From positions 1 to 6,910 of the forward strand of contig NZ_NUNF01000031.1 of NCBI RefSeq assembly GCF_002585305.1: DNA of 6,910 bases, in the 5' to 3' direction. The notes below the pieces were generated by a model. It did not search any database. It had not been told where the DNA came from and saw only the letters and a list, made by a program, of their open reading frames with translations. This document shows, in pieces, positions 1-5,604 of this stretch (within the stretch, counting starts at the first letter, position 1; each line of letters starts with the position of its first letter). The DNA comes from Bacillus sp. AFS037270. Its GTDB lineage: Bacteria; Bacillota; Bacilli; Bacillales_B; DSM-18226. Position numbers and translations under genes: made by a program.

Positions 1-196
1 TCCGAAGGCAGGTCACCTTCAGACAAGGGGAGGCCCCAAAATAGTAGTCCTGTCCGAAGACAGGTCACCTTCGGACAAGAAGAGGCCCCAAAATAGTCGT
101 CCTGTCCGAAGGCAGGTCACCTTCAGACAAGGGAAGGCCCAAAAAATAGTAGTCCTGTCTGAAGACAGCTCACATGCTAAAAAGGGAAGGAAAAAC
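1..196. repeat. 52-53 bp tandem repeat array, about 3.7 units, truncated at window start
   Basis: Units run 1-52, 53-104 and 105-157, followed by a degenerate fourth unit from 158 to about 196. Units 1 and 2 differ at 5 of 52 positions. Unit 3 has one extra base in its G/C/A-rich middle. Two overlapping, mutually exclusive hairpins can form. One is CCTGTC-N4-GACAGG across each unit junction (49-64, 101-116, 154-168). The other pairs TGTCCGAAG (51-59) with CTTCGGACA (69-77), and recurs in unit 3 with one mismatch. Unit lengths are not multiples of three and I see no reading frame, so this is non-coding. The array probably continues upstream of the window. Function is unknown; there are no spacers, so it is not CRISPR. 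Confidence 0.9.
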
Positions 197-233
197 AGAA
201 TGGTGCTTTTTCTAGAATGGGGGGTATTTTTAC

Positions 234-725
234 ATGAGCAGTCATGAGAAACGCGGAAAGGTTTGGCTGGCGGTCTCCGGTTTAGTGAAGTCTAGAGAAG
301 GAGAATGGCTCGTTGTAAAAAAGAGATACGGCGGCTTAAAAGGCAAATGGTCCCTGCCTGCTGGATTTGTGGATGAAGGAGAAACAGCAGATCAGGCTGT
401 CTTAAGAGAGGTGAAGGAAGAAACCGGGATCGAATGTAGGATTAAGGGGCTGCTTGGACTAAGGACAGGTGTTATCAAAGGGGAAATTAGTGATAATTTG
501 CTTGTATTTTTACTAGAGCCAACCGGAGAGCTAACCATTACTCATCAAGATAAGGAACTGTATGAGGCCCGTTTTATGGCACCAGAGGAGCTTAGTTTAG
601 AAAAGGATGCCTCCATACTATTACATTATTTAATCCATGAAAGTCTCTCAGTCATTAAACCTGGAACAACTGATATTAACCCCGGAAACCAGTTTGGCTA
701 CACATCCTATAAATTATTTTTTTAA
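234..725 (+). CDS. Nudix hydrolase family protein
   Basis: This 163-residue protein carries a complete Nudix box at residues 44-66 that fits Gx5Ex7REUxEExGU: G44, E50, R58-E59, E62-E63, G65-I66. Nudix enzymes hydrolyse nucleoside diphosphates linked to another moiety, using metal held by the box glutamates. The substrate cannot be read from this sequence. A basic strand with the motif VVKKRYGGLKGKW and the LPAGFVDEGE turn precede the helix, as is usual. The domain ends near residue 130, and a roughly 30-residue tail ending in aromatic residues (SYKLFF) follows. The ATG at 234 has a G-rich Shine-Dalgarno (ATGGGGGG, 217-224) nine bases upstream. The gene lies just downstream of the tandem repeat array and 157 bases before yuiA, with no obvious terminator after it. 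It is probably cytoplasmic. Confidence 0.93.
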   Translation: MSSHEKRGKVWLAVSGLVKSREGEWLVVKKRYGGLKGKWSLPAGFVDEGETADQAVLREVKEETGIECRIKGLLGLRTGVIKGEISDNLLVFLLEPTGELTITHQDKELYEARFMAPEELSLEKDASILLHYLIHESLSVIKPGTTDINPGNQFGYTSYKLFF

Positions 726-833
726 TTTTTCGATAAATTAAGCAACCTATCGTAAATGGAAGATAATCTGACATGTATCCGTTTTCATACTCGATTTTGC
801 ATAAATTTAGCTCTTTTCTTTTTCGTGAATCCT

Positions 834-842
834 TGGTATATT
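834..842 (+). promoter_or_regulatory. putative extended -10 promoter for yuiA
   Basis: TGG followed by TATATT (837-842) forms an extended -10 element. A weak -35 (TTTTCT, 814-819) lies 17 bases upstream. It sits about 40 bases before the yuiA start. This is read by eye, and AT-rich DNA makes chance matches common. Confidence 0.4.
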
Positions 843-882
843 ATCAGAAAATTAAGTTAATATCTAAAGGGAGGCGAAGGAG

Positions 883-1014
883 ATGACTGTGGAAACGATT
901 GATACAACCAAAACTTGTGATTATTGTAAGGGAAAGGGTTATTTTCAATTAGTACTTGGCGGTTCGGAGACATGCCCAAACTGTGAAGGAACTGGTAAGA
1001 ATAAAGAAAACTAA
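883..1014 (+). CDS. yuiA: YuiA-like small double CxxCxGxG (zinc-ribbon type) protein
   Basis: A 43-codon ORF starts at ATG 883 and ends at TAA 1012-1014. The Shine-Dalgarno AGGGAGG (868-874) is eight bases upstream, and a second purine run abuts the start. The protein has two cysteine pairs, C12-x2-C15-KGKG and C31-x2-C34-EGTG, which is the CxxCxGxG module found in DnaJ zinc-binding domains. Two modules are enough to hold one zinc ion. A short hydrophobic hairpin (YFQLVLGGSE) separates them. Both the sequence and the position before yuiB match B. subtilis YuiA, whose function I do not know. The J domain and substrate-binding domain of DnaJ are absent, so co-chaperone activity should not be assumed. 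A terminator follows immediately, so it is probably transcribed alone. Confidence 0.88.
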   Translation: MTVETIDTTKTCDYCKGKGYFQLVLGGSETCPNCEGTGKNKEN

Positions 1015-1021
1015 TCATATC

Positions 1022-1051
1022 AGCTTCTTACTCTAAGAGGCTATTTTTTTT
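1022..1051 (+). terminator. rho-independent terminator after yuiA
   Basis: A nine-base-pair stem (1022-1030 with 1034-1042, one G-T wobble) and a three-base loop are followed by an A and then eight Ts (1044-1051). It lies eight bases past the yuiA stop codon. Confidence 0.88.
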
Positions 1052-1094
1052 GCTTACTTTTTTTAAAAATTGTCCATCACCATTCCTGTCGTGT

Positions 1095-1119
1095 GCTAAA
1101 CGGGCACTTGTGCTATTCT
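1095..1119. repeat. short dispersed intergenic repeat, copy A
   Basis: This 25-base stretch beginning GCTAAACGGGC matches 3906-3930 at 22 of 25 positions. With two upstream bases it can form GTGC/GCAC (1093-1096 with 1104-1107). It lies between the yuiA terminator and the yuiB promoter. Confidence 0.65.
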
Positions 1120-1121
1120 TC

Positions 1122-1151
1122 TTGACTCTTCCTGGGCTTTTTAAGTACACT
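1122..1151 (+). promoter_or_regulatory. putative sigma-A promoter for yuiB
   Basis: TTGACT (1122-1127) matches the -35 consensus at five of six positions. TACACT (1146-1151) matches the -10 consensus at four of six, with an 18-base spacer. It lies 28 bases before the yuiB start and overlaps no other gene. Confidence 0.55.
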
Positions 1152-1179
1152 AATTGATGTATAAAGGGGGAATTGTCGG

Positions 1180-1503
1180 ATGCAGATGAGCATAGTAGTC
1201 CTAATCATCTCAATTGTGCTATTTTTTGTCTTATTTTTTGGAATCGGTTTTATCCTGAATATGCTCTTAAGAATGTCATGGGTAATGGCAATTGTTTACC
1301 CCATCATAGCCATCTTTATTGTTGATAAAGTAGAGTTTGTGGAGTACTTTACAAATAGTAAACATGCCTTTCAAGATCTTGGGTCAAGAATCAGCACTTT
1401 AGCTACGGCGGATATTCTTATTTTGATTAGCGGTCTAGCAGGCGCGATTGCGGCTGGTTTTACAATTAAACTATTACGAAAAAGTGGATATCAAATGTTT
1501 TAG
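1180..1503 (+). CDS. yuiB: YuiB-like small integral membrane protein
   Basis: This 107-residue hydrophobic protein has three likely transmembrane segments at about residues 4-26, 33-50 and 76-98. A polar stretch (about 51-73, containing EFVEYFTNSKHAFQDLGSR) lies between the second and third. The short C-terminus is basic (KLLRKSGYQMF). The Shine-Dalgarno AAAGGGGG (1163-1170) is nine bases before ATG 1180. A second in-frame ATG at 1186 is also possible, since the conserved part begins about there. The sequence and its order between yuiA and yuiC match B. subtilis YuiB, a protein of unknown function. No catalytic or transport motif is visible. A promoter upstream and a terminator abutting the stop codon suggest a monocistronic unit. 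Confidence 0.88.
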   Translation: MQMSIVVLIISIVLFFVLFFGIGFILNMLLRMSWVMAIVYPIIAIFIVDKVEFVEYFTNSKHAFQDLGSRISTLATADILILISGLAGAIAAGFTIKLLRKSGYQMF

Positions 1504-1534
1504 GACTTTTACGGTGATGTAAAGGTCTTTTTTT
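1504..1534 (+). terminator. rho-independent terminator after yuiB
   Basis: The hairpin begins on the base after the yuiB stop codon. A nine-base-pair stem (1504-1512 with 1519-1527, one wobble pair) and the loop GGTGAT are followed by seven Ts (1528-1534). Confidence 0.87.
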
Positions 1535-1618
1535 GTCTCGTTAAAATCATTTTTCACCCCAAAATTGTATAATTCCCTTCACTTTGGGAATGAATATTTT
1601 TGGAGGGTGAAAAATTCA

Positions 1619-2230
1619 ATGATTAAAATGAAAAATTGGACGAAACGATTTGCAATGTTTTGCCTGTTTATAATGGCATTAGCTGCAACCTTTCAGTCCA
1701 TTACTGGCGTAAGTGCAAAATCGTTCATTCTGCCATTTGCGTCAGCGCTTTCGTTTACGAAACCTGTTTCTGGAGAATCAACTCCGCTCCTCGAGGATGC
1801 GTTTGATTGGTCTAAGTACCCAAAATATACAGTGACCGCTACAGGCTATACGGCAGGATATGAATCCACTGGGAAAAGCCAGGGGCATCCTGAATATGGA
1901 ATTACTTACTCAGGTGTAAAAGTGAAACGTGATCTATTTTCAACCGTAGCCGCTGATTTAAACGTTTTTCCCATCGGTACCATTCTATTTATCCCTGGTT
2001 ATGGATATGGAGTTGTGGCGGATAAGGGAGGCGCGATAAAGGGAAATGAGCTAGACCTTTATTATAAGACTGTGGAGGACGTATACAAGCAGTGGGGTAA
2101 AAAGCAGGTGAATGTCTATGTCATTCAAAAAGGAAATGGACATCTTACCGAACAGGAATTGCTAACTTTAAATAACGATAAAACGCTTCAGGTATTCCGC
2201 GGGCAGTATACAGGCTCGGAAAAAAGATAA
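1619..2230 (+). CDS. yuiC: YuiC-like secreted 3D-domain protein (cell-wall lytic enzyme family)
   Basis: From ATG 1619 the product is 203 residues. A basic N-terminus (KMKNWTKR) and a hydrophobic core (residues 11-25) lead to a likely signal peptidase I site after VSA (residue 33), so it is probably exported. The C-terminal half is a 3D domain, named for three conserved aspartates: D113 in AAD, D135 in [10 protein letters not shown] and D146 in ELDLYY. It has the MltA-like double-psi barrel signature. In this family the aspartates are tied to lytic transglycosylase action on peptidoglycan, and B. subtilis YuiC is described as a stationary-phase survival (Sps) protein. The ORF extends upstream to a TTG at 1565. 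I prefer 1619 because GGAGGGTGA (1602-1610) is eight bases away and a normal signal peptide results. An ATG at 1628 is a second choice. A TATAAT at 1568-1573 could be its -10, but I find no good -35. Confidence 0.9.
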   Translation: MIKMKNWTKRFAMFCLFIMALAATFQSITGVSAKSFILPFASALSFTKPVSGESTPLLEDAFDWSKYPKYTVTATGYTAGYESTGKSQGHPEYGITYSGVKVKRDLFSTVAADLNVFPIGTILFIPGYGYGVVADKGGAIKGNELDLYYKTVEDVYKQWGKKQVNVYVIQKGNGHLTEQELLTLNNDKTLQVFRGQYTGSEKR

Positions 2231-2246
2231 CAATACAATGTATTTG

Positions 2247-2268
2247 GCAGGCCTTGTGCCTGCTTTTT
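2247..2268 (+). terminator. rho-independent terminator after yuiC
   Basis: GCAGGC (2247-2252) pairs with GCCTGC (2258-2263) around a five-base loop, followed by five Ts. The stem is short but GC-rich and lies 16 bases past the yuiC stop. Confidence 0.8.
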
Positions 2269-2283
2269 ACATTCATTAGACTC

Positions 2284-2312
2284 TCGAAATAAAATGATCT
2301 TTTCGTTATAAT
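2284..2312 (+). promoter_or_regulatory. putative sigma-A promoter for pepA
   Basis: TCGAAA (2284-2289, four of six to the -35 consensus) is followed after 17 bases by a perfect TATAAT (2307-2312). It lies 29 bases before the pepA ATG and downstream of the yuiC terminator. Confidence 0.6.
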
Positions 2313-2341
2313 GTAGAGGTATATTTCGGAGGTGAAGGAAC

Positions 2342-3850
2342 ATGTTTCATGTAAAAAAAGAATTAGACTTAACGGCGGGTCATGAGGGCTTAGTCGTAGG
2401 TATATTTGAAAGGCCTGAAAAATTTGCAGGAGTATTAGCCGGCTTAGATGAAAAATTTGACGGGCAATTAACCGAATTAGTGAAGTCAGGTGACCTTTCA
2501 GCTAAGCTCAAAAGCATAACTAAAGTACATACCTTTGGAAAAATTGGTGCAAAGCGAATCTATTTTGTGGGACTAGGAAAAGAAAAAGATTTATCCTTCG
2601 ATAAGCTTCGAGCAGCTTTTGGAAAGATTTTTAAGCAGCTAAAGTTAAATAAACATGTGGAAACAGCTGTTTATTTAGATACGTTTGTTAGCGAAGAACT
2701 GGATAGCTTAGATGCCGCTCATGCTCTGGGTGAGGCCATGGCGCTCTCCACGTATCAATTTGATGGATATAAACAAAAATCGAATGAGCCTGAGAAAAGA
2801 CTTGAGAATGTAACTGTTTATAGTGCTGCAGCCGAAGAAGAGGATGTACAGGCATCTCTAACGGTTGGCTATTCATTCGGAAAGGCAACCAATTCGGCGC
2901 GCACGCTTGTGAATACTCCAGGTAATTTATTGACGGCTACAGATTTAGCGAATTATGCTTCAGAGCTAGCTGCTAAATACGACTTTGAAGTCGAAATTCT
3001 TGATAGAGCGGAGATTGAAAAGTTAGGAATGGGGGCATTCCTCGCTGTTAATAAAGGGTCTGTCGAGCCCCCTAAAATGATTGTTTTAAAATATCAAGGA
3101 AAAGATGACTGGACCGATGTTATTGGGTTGGTCGGAAAAGGGATTACCTTCGATACAGGCGGGTATTCCATCAAAACAAAGGCTGGCATTGTTGGGATGA
3201 AAACCGATATGGGCGGGGCAGCAGCCGTTCTTGGTGCGATGGAAATCATCGGTGAAATTAGACCAGAGCAAAATGTTGTTGCGGTTATTCCTTCTACCGA
3301 TAATATGATCTCGGGTGGAGCCTTTAAACCAGATGATGTGATTACATCGATGAATGGTAAAACGATTGAGGTCTTAAACACGGATGCAGAGGGACGTCTA
3401 GTTTTAGCTGATGCGGTTACATATGCAAAACATCATGGTGCTAATTATTTAGTAGATGTGGCTACCCTAACAGGCGGAGTCATTACTGCACTTGGTCTGT
3501 ATACCACTGGTGCAATGACTAATCATGATGGTTTGTATGAGCAAGTTTTGGAAGCATCTGTTGAAGCAGGAGAACAGATGTGGTTATTGCCGTTGTTTGA
3601 GACAGAGAAGGAACGTGTTCGCAACAGTAAAGTGGCCGATTTAAATAATTCGCCAGGAAGCGAGGGACACGCCCTTGTAGCGGGCGCATTTATTGGTGAG
3701 TTTACGGAAGGCACGCCATGGGTGCATTTAGATATTGCCGGAACTGCCACCACATCAAAAGACTATGACTTAGGTCCAGCAGGTGCTACTGGTGTTATGA
3801 CCCGTACCCTTGCGCTGTTTGTAGAACGCTTTGAGCCAATTGAAAAATAA
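2342..3850 (+). CDS. pepA: leucyl aminopeptidase (peptidase family M17)
   Basis: This 502-residue protein has the usual length for the family and corresponds to B. subtilis YuiE. M17 enzymes are cytoplasmic hexamers that remove N-terminal residues from peptides using two metal ions. The N-terminal macrodomain-like region spans about residues 1-175 and the catalytic domain follows. All key residues are visible and keep a constant offset of 16 from the bovine lens numbering: K266 and D271 in VGKGITFD, K278, D289 in MKTDMGG, and D348, E350 and R352 in the signature NTDAEGRL (346-353). These are the metal ligands plus the catalytic Lys and Arg, so the enzyme should be active. The Shine-Dalgarno GGAGGTGA (2328-2335) is six bases before the ATG. 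It has its own promoter and is followed by a strong terminator. In B. subtilis, gene naming suggests that yuiD lies between yuiC and this gene; here they are adjacent. Confidence 0.97.
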   Translation: MFHVKKELDLTAGHEGLVVGIFERPEKFAGVLAGLDEKFDGQLTELVKSGDLSAKLKSITKVHTFGKIGAKRIYFVGLGKEKDLSFDKLRAAFGKIFKQLKLNKHVETAVYLDTFVSEELDSLDAAHALGEAMALSTYQFDGYKQKSNEPEKRLENVTVYSAAAEEEDVQASLTVGYSFGKATNSARTLVNTPGNLLTATDLANYASELAAKYDFEVEILDRAEIEKLGMGAFLAVNKGSVEPPKMIVLKYQGKDDWTDVIGLVGKGITFDTGGYSIKTKAGIVGMKTDMGGAAAVLGAMEIIGEIRPEQNVVAVIPSTDNMISGGAFKPDDVITSMNGKTIEVLNTDAEGRLVLADAVTYAKHHGANYLVDVATLTGGVITALGLYTTGAMTNHDGLYEQVLEASVEAGEQMWLLPLFETEKERVRNSKVADLNNSPGSEGHALVAGAFIGEFTEGTPWVHLDIAGTATTSKDYDLGPAGATGVMTRTLALFVERFEPIEK

Positions 3851-3854
3851 ACCT

Positions 3855-3889
3855 AAAATCTGCTGGAAAGATTCCGGCAGATTTTTTTT
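3855..3889 (+). terminator. rho-independent terminator after pepA
   Basis: An 11-base-pair stem (3858-3868 with 3872-3882, one wobble) closes on the loop AGA. It extends through flanking As and Ts, and eight Ts (3882-3889) follow. It starts four bases past the pepA stop codon. Confidence 0.92.
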
Positions 3890-3901
3890 GACACCGTCAT
3901 A

Positions 3902-3930
3902 CGCCGCTAAACGGGCGCTTCTGCTTTTCT
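3902..3930. repeat. short dispersed intergenic repeat, copy B
   Basis: Bases 3906-3930 match 1095-1119 at 22 of 25 positions. The local stem CGCC/GGCG (3902-3905 with 3914-3917) puts GCTAAACG in its loop. As with copy A, it comes just after a terminator. Its reverse complement also resembles 6862-6875, near the right edge of the window. Confidence 0.68.
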
Positions 3931-4008
3931 ATTTGCCCACTCCAATCCCTGTGTTTCCGCATATGAAATAGTGTAGGCAAGTAGCTTAGAAAAAGGAGGT
4001 AATATGAT

Positions 4009-4266
4009 ATGTACCCATATCGAAGCCCGTACCCGGTACAGGATCAACGATTTATAGGTCTTGGCTGGCCGTTAGCGATAGGTGGTCTTAGCTTTTTAGG
4101 AGGTTTACTTGGCGGAGGAATAGGTGCTTCTTTTGGAGCCCGGCCATTTTATGGTTACCCAGGAGGATTCGGTGGTTATCCAGGATTCGGTGGATACCCA
4201 GGATTCGGTGGTTATCCAGGAGGATTCGGTGGCTACCCTGGAGTCGGATACCCTGGTTTCGTTTAA
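4009..4266 (+). CDS. small Gly/Tyr/Pro-rich repeat protein (possible coat or surface protein)
   Basis: This 85-residue protein starts at ATG 4009, eight bases after a near-ideal Shine-Dalgarno AAGGAGGT (3993-4000). An ATG at 4004 is out of frame. Residues 1-16 are polar and aromatic (YPYRSPYPVQDQR). Residues 17-44 are a Gly-rich hydrophobic stretch (PLAIGGLSFLGGLLGGGIG) that could be membrane-associated. From residue 49 to the end there are GGYPGF-type repeats, including three near-identical 18-base DNA repeats. No cysteine is present. Such Gly-Tyr-Pro repeats occur in small spore coat and surface proteins of Bacillus, so a structural role is plausible, but this is inferred from composition only. 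No convincing sporulation sigma-factor promoter was found. It is monocistronic, with a terminator just downstream. Confidence 0.85.
   Translation: MYPYRSPYPVQDQRFIGLGWPLAIGGLSFLGGLLGGGIGASFGARPFYGYPGGFGGYPGFGGYPGFGGYPGGFGGYPGVGYPGFV
4153..4260 (+). repeat. in-frame 18-bp coding repeats (GFGGYP units)
   Basis: Residues 49-84 repeat G(G)FGGYP. Units at roughly 4168-4221 are 18 bases each and nearly identical. Later units gain one extra glycine codon or lose codons. Some differ only at third positions (GGTTAT, GGATAC, GGCTAC), which suggests that the protein repeat is under selection. Confidence 0.85.
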
Positions 4267-4274
4267 ATCCCGTT

Positions 4275-4300
4275 AAAAACAGCTCTTGCAGCTGTTTTTT
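4275..4300 (+). terminator. rho-independent terminator after the Gly-rich gene
   Basis: ACAGCT/AGCTGT (4279-4284 with 4290-4295) pairs around CTTGC and extends through A-T pairs to 4275/4299. The run of Ts that follows continues to 4300. Confidence 0.88.
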
Positions 4301-4379
4301 CTTTTTCCAACATAAAGGAATATGAACAAAAGTGAAGAATAGGTTAATATGGAATCAGAATATGTACCGGAGGGGTAAG

Positions 4380-4763
4380 ATGATCAAAGATACATTAATT
4401 GAAGCACTCGGAATAGAAATTACGCTGCTAGAGCCTGGGAAAGTAGTTGCGGTTATGCCTGTTGACCACCGGACAAAACAGCCATTTGGATTGCTGCATG
4501 GAGGGGCATCCGTTGCCTTAGCAGAGACAGTTGCAAGCCTTGGAGCTTACGAACTCGTTGACAAAGAAACAGAAGCAGTTGCTGGATTGGAAATAAACGC
4601 TAATCATGTCCGCCCGAAAACGGACGGAGTTGTCACAGCAGTAGGAACAATTTTGCATCAGGGGAAAACAACGATGGTCTGGGATATTAAAATTACCGAT
4701 GAACAAGACCGTCTCATTTGTGTTTCAAGATGTACAATGGCCGTTATTAAACATAAAAAATAA
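4380..4763 (+). CDS. yuxO: hotdog-fold acyl-CoA thioesterase, YuxO/MenI-like (probable DHNA-CoA hydrolase)
   Basis: From ATG 4380 the protein is 127 residues, a single hotdog domain. The stretch MPVDHRTKQPFGLLHGGASV (26-45) and the following LAETVAS closely match B. subtilis YuxO and E. coli YdiI/MenI. E49 aligns with the YdiI catalytic E63, and H40 with its active-site histidine. The later motif GLEINANHVRP is also shared. MenI enzymes release 1,4-dihydroxy-2-naphthoate from its CoA ester in menaquinone synthesis. That substrate is likely here but not proven, because relatives accept other acyl-CoAs. The ORF extends to GTG 4332. I chose 4380 because GGAGG (4369-4373) is six bases upstream and the family starts there. 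No other men genes are in the window, and a terminator follows. Confidence 0.88.
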   Translation: MIKDTLIEALGIEITLLEPGKVVAVMPVDHRTKQPFGLLHGGASVALAETVASLGAYELVDKETEAVAGLEINANHVRPKTDGVVTAVGTILHQGKTTMVWDIKITDEQDRLICVSRCTMAVIKHKK

Positions 4764-4767
4764 TACC

Positions 4768-4800
4768 TAAAAAAAGAATGGTTTTTCCATTCTTTTTTTT
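4768..4800. terminator. rho-independent terminator after the thioesterase gene
   Basis: AGAATGG (4775-4781) pairs with CCATTCT (4787-4793) around a TTTTT loop. The stem extends through a long A run upstream and T run downstream (to 4800). The flanking A and T runs could let it act in both directions. Confidence 0.88.
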
Positions 4801-4808
4801 GTGTCCAT

Positions 4809-4886
4809 TGTACAAAAATTTAAAAAATTCTAATGAATTTCATGTTATAATAAAAAAAATAGAAAAAAAGCACAATTTTTTGTACA
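4809..4886. promoter_or_regulatory. TGTACA inverted repeat flanking a -10 element upstream of kapD
   Basis: TGTACAAAAATT (4809-4820) and AATTTTTTGTACA (4874-4886) are inverted copies differing by one A/T insertion. Each holds the palindrome TGTACA. Between them is an extended -10 (TGT then TATAAT, 4843-4851) with no clear -35. A second TATAAT occurs at 4897-4902. The arrangement resembles a two-site operator, but the regulator is unknown and the DNA is very AT-rich. Confidence 0.35.
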
Positions 4887-4938
4887 TGTATCTTTATATA
4901 ATGGTAGTAAGATGGAATAAGAGAAGGTGGTGAATGTA

Positions 4939-5562
4939 ATGAGAGTAAAGAAACAATATTTATTTATTGATTTTGAGTTTACAATGCCAGAGAGAAATGT
5001 TCGTATGAAGGATTTTTTCGCGGAAATTATTGAGGTGGGAATTGTTGCTATTGTAGATGATCAAGTAACCGAACAATTTTCTTCCTATGTAACCCCGTTA
5101 AAATTTCCGAGACTATCCGAACGCTGCAAATCATTCTTACATATCACGCAGCAACAGGTGGACAGGGGATTAACCATTTACGAGCTCATTAAGAAATTGG
5201 CGGAATTCAATAAGGACAATGTTGACACGACCATCGTTACTTGGGGAAACATGGATATGAAGGTACTGCGGCAAAATTGTTTAATGGCGGGAGTTCCGTT
5301 CCCGTTTAAGGGAGCAGAATTAGATTTATCAATGGAATATAAACGATTCTTTGGAGACCAAAATCAAACAGGTCTATGGAAAGCCGTTCAGGAGTATGGG
5401 AAGGAAGGGACAGGTAAACACCATCGGGCATTGGATGATGCCTTGACTACCTATAATATATTCAAGCTAGTCGAAAAGGATAAACGCTATTTGGAAAAAC
5501 CAAAACCGACCACCATCGGCGACCGAATTGATTTTTCAAAGCTCTTAAATGAATTTGCATAA
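4939..5562 (+). CDS. kapD: KapD-like DEDDh 3'-5' exonuclease family protein, KinA-pathway inhibitor
   Basis: From ATG 4939 the protein is 207 residues, close to B. subtilis KapD. It is a DnaQ/ERI-1 type exonuclease domain. ExoI is DFEFT (D11, E13), ExoII is WGNMDMKVL (D106), and ExoIII is HHRALDDA (H162, D167). All five DEDDh residues are present, so nuclease activity is expected. In B. subtilis, KapD inhibits the KinA branch of the sporulation phosphorelay; how a nuclease domain does this I cannot say. The insert EYKRFFGDQNQTGLW (133-147) is typical of this subfamily. The ORF also offers GTG starts at 4927 and 4930, but these fall inside the Shine-Dalgarno (AAGGTGGTGA, 4924-4933), which sits five bases before ATG 4939. 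It converges with kapB on a shared hairpin. Confidence 0.9.
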   Translation: MRVKKQYLFIDFEFTMPERNVRMKDFFAEIIEVGIVAIVDDQVTEQFSSYVTPLKFPRLSERCKSFLHITQQQVDRGLTIYELIKKLAEFNKDNVDTTIVTWGNMDMKVLRQNCLMAGVPFPFKGAELDLSMEYKRFFGDQNQTGLWKAVQEYGKEGTGKHHRALDDALTTYNIFKLVEKDKRYLEKPKPTTIGDRIDFSKLLNEFA

Positions 5563-5594
5563 AAGGCCAAATCACTCAAACTGATTTGGCCTTT
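5562..5594. terminator. bidirectional terminator between kapD and kapB
   Basis: A perfect 13-base-pair stem (5562-5574 with 5582-5594) has the loop CTCAAAC. It overlaps the last base of the kapD stop and lies 10 bases past the kapB stop on the other strand. T runs are short on both sides (CCTTTATAT on plus, GGCCTTTTATG on minus). Confidence 0.85.
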
Positions 5595-5604
5595 ATATGT
5601 GTGA

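Noticed and set aside
1..196. CRISPR array
   Set aside because: The repeats are directly adjacent 52-53 bp units with no unique spacers, and no cas genes are nearby.
730..753. Terminator after the Nudix gene (CGATA...TATCG)
   Set aside because: The stem is only five pairs with a long loop and no T run after it.
1565..1618. N-terminal extension of YuiC from TTG 1565
   Set aside because: The TTG has no Shine-Dalgarno and overlaps a TATAAT. The ATG at 1619 has a strong ribosome binding site and gives a normal signal peptide.
2688..3753. Four minus-strand open frames inside pepA
   Set aside because: They are shadows of the pepA coding frame, with no ribosome binding sites or recognisable domains.
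3960..3976. Sigma-K or sigma-E promoter before the Gly-rich gene
   Set aside because: CATATGAAATA does not fit the CATAnnnTA spacing, and no matching -35 was found at the right distance.
4332..4379. N-terminal extension of the thioesterase from GTG 4332
   Set aside because: The extra 16 residues do not resemble the family, and GGAGG sits at the right distance from ATG 4380.
4518..4706. Minus-strand open frame inside the thioesterase gene
   Set aside because: It lies wholly within a well-supported gene and has no recognisable features.
4927..4938. GTG starts for KapD at 4927 and 4930
   Set aside because: They are part of the Shine-Dalgarno sequence that serves ATG 4939.
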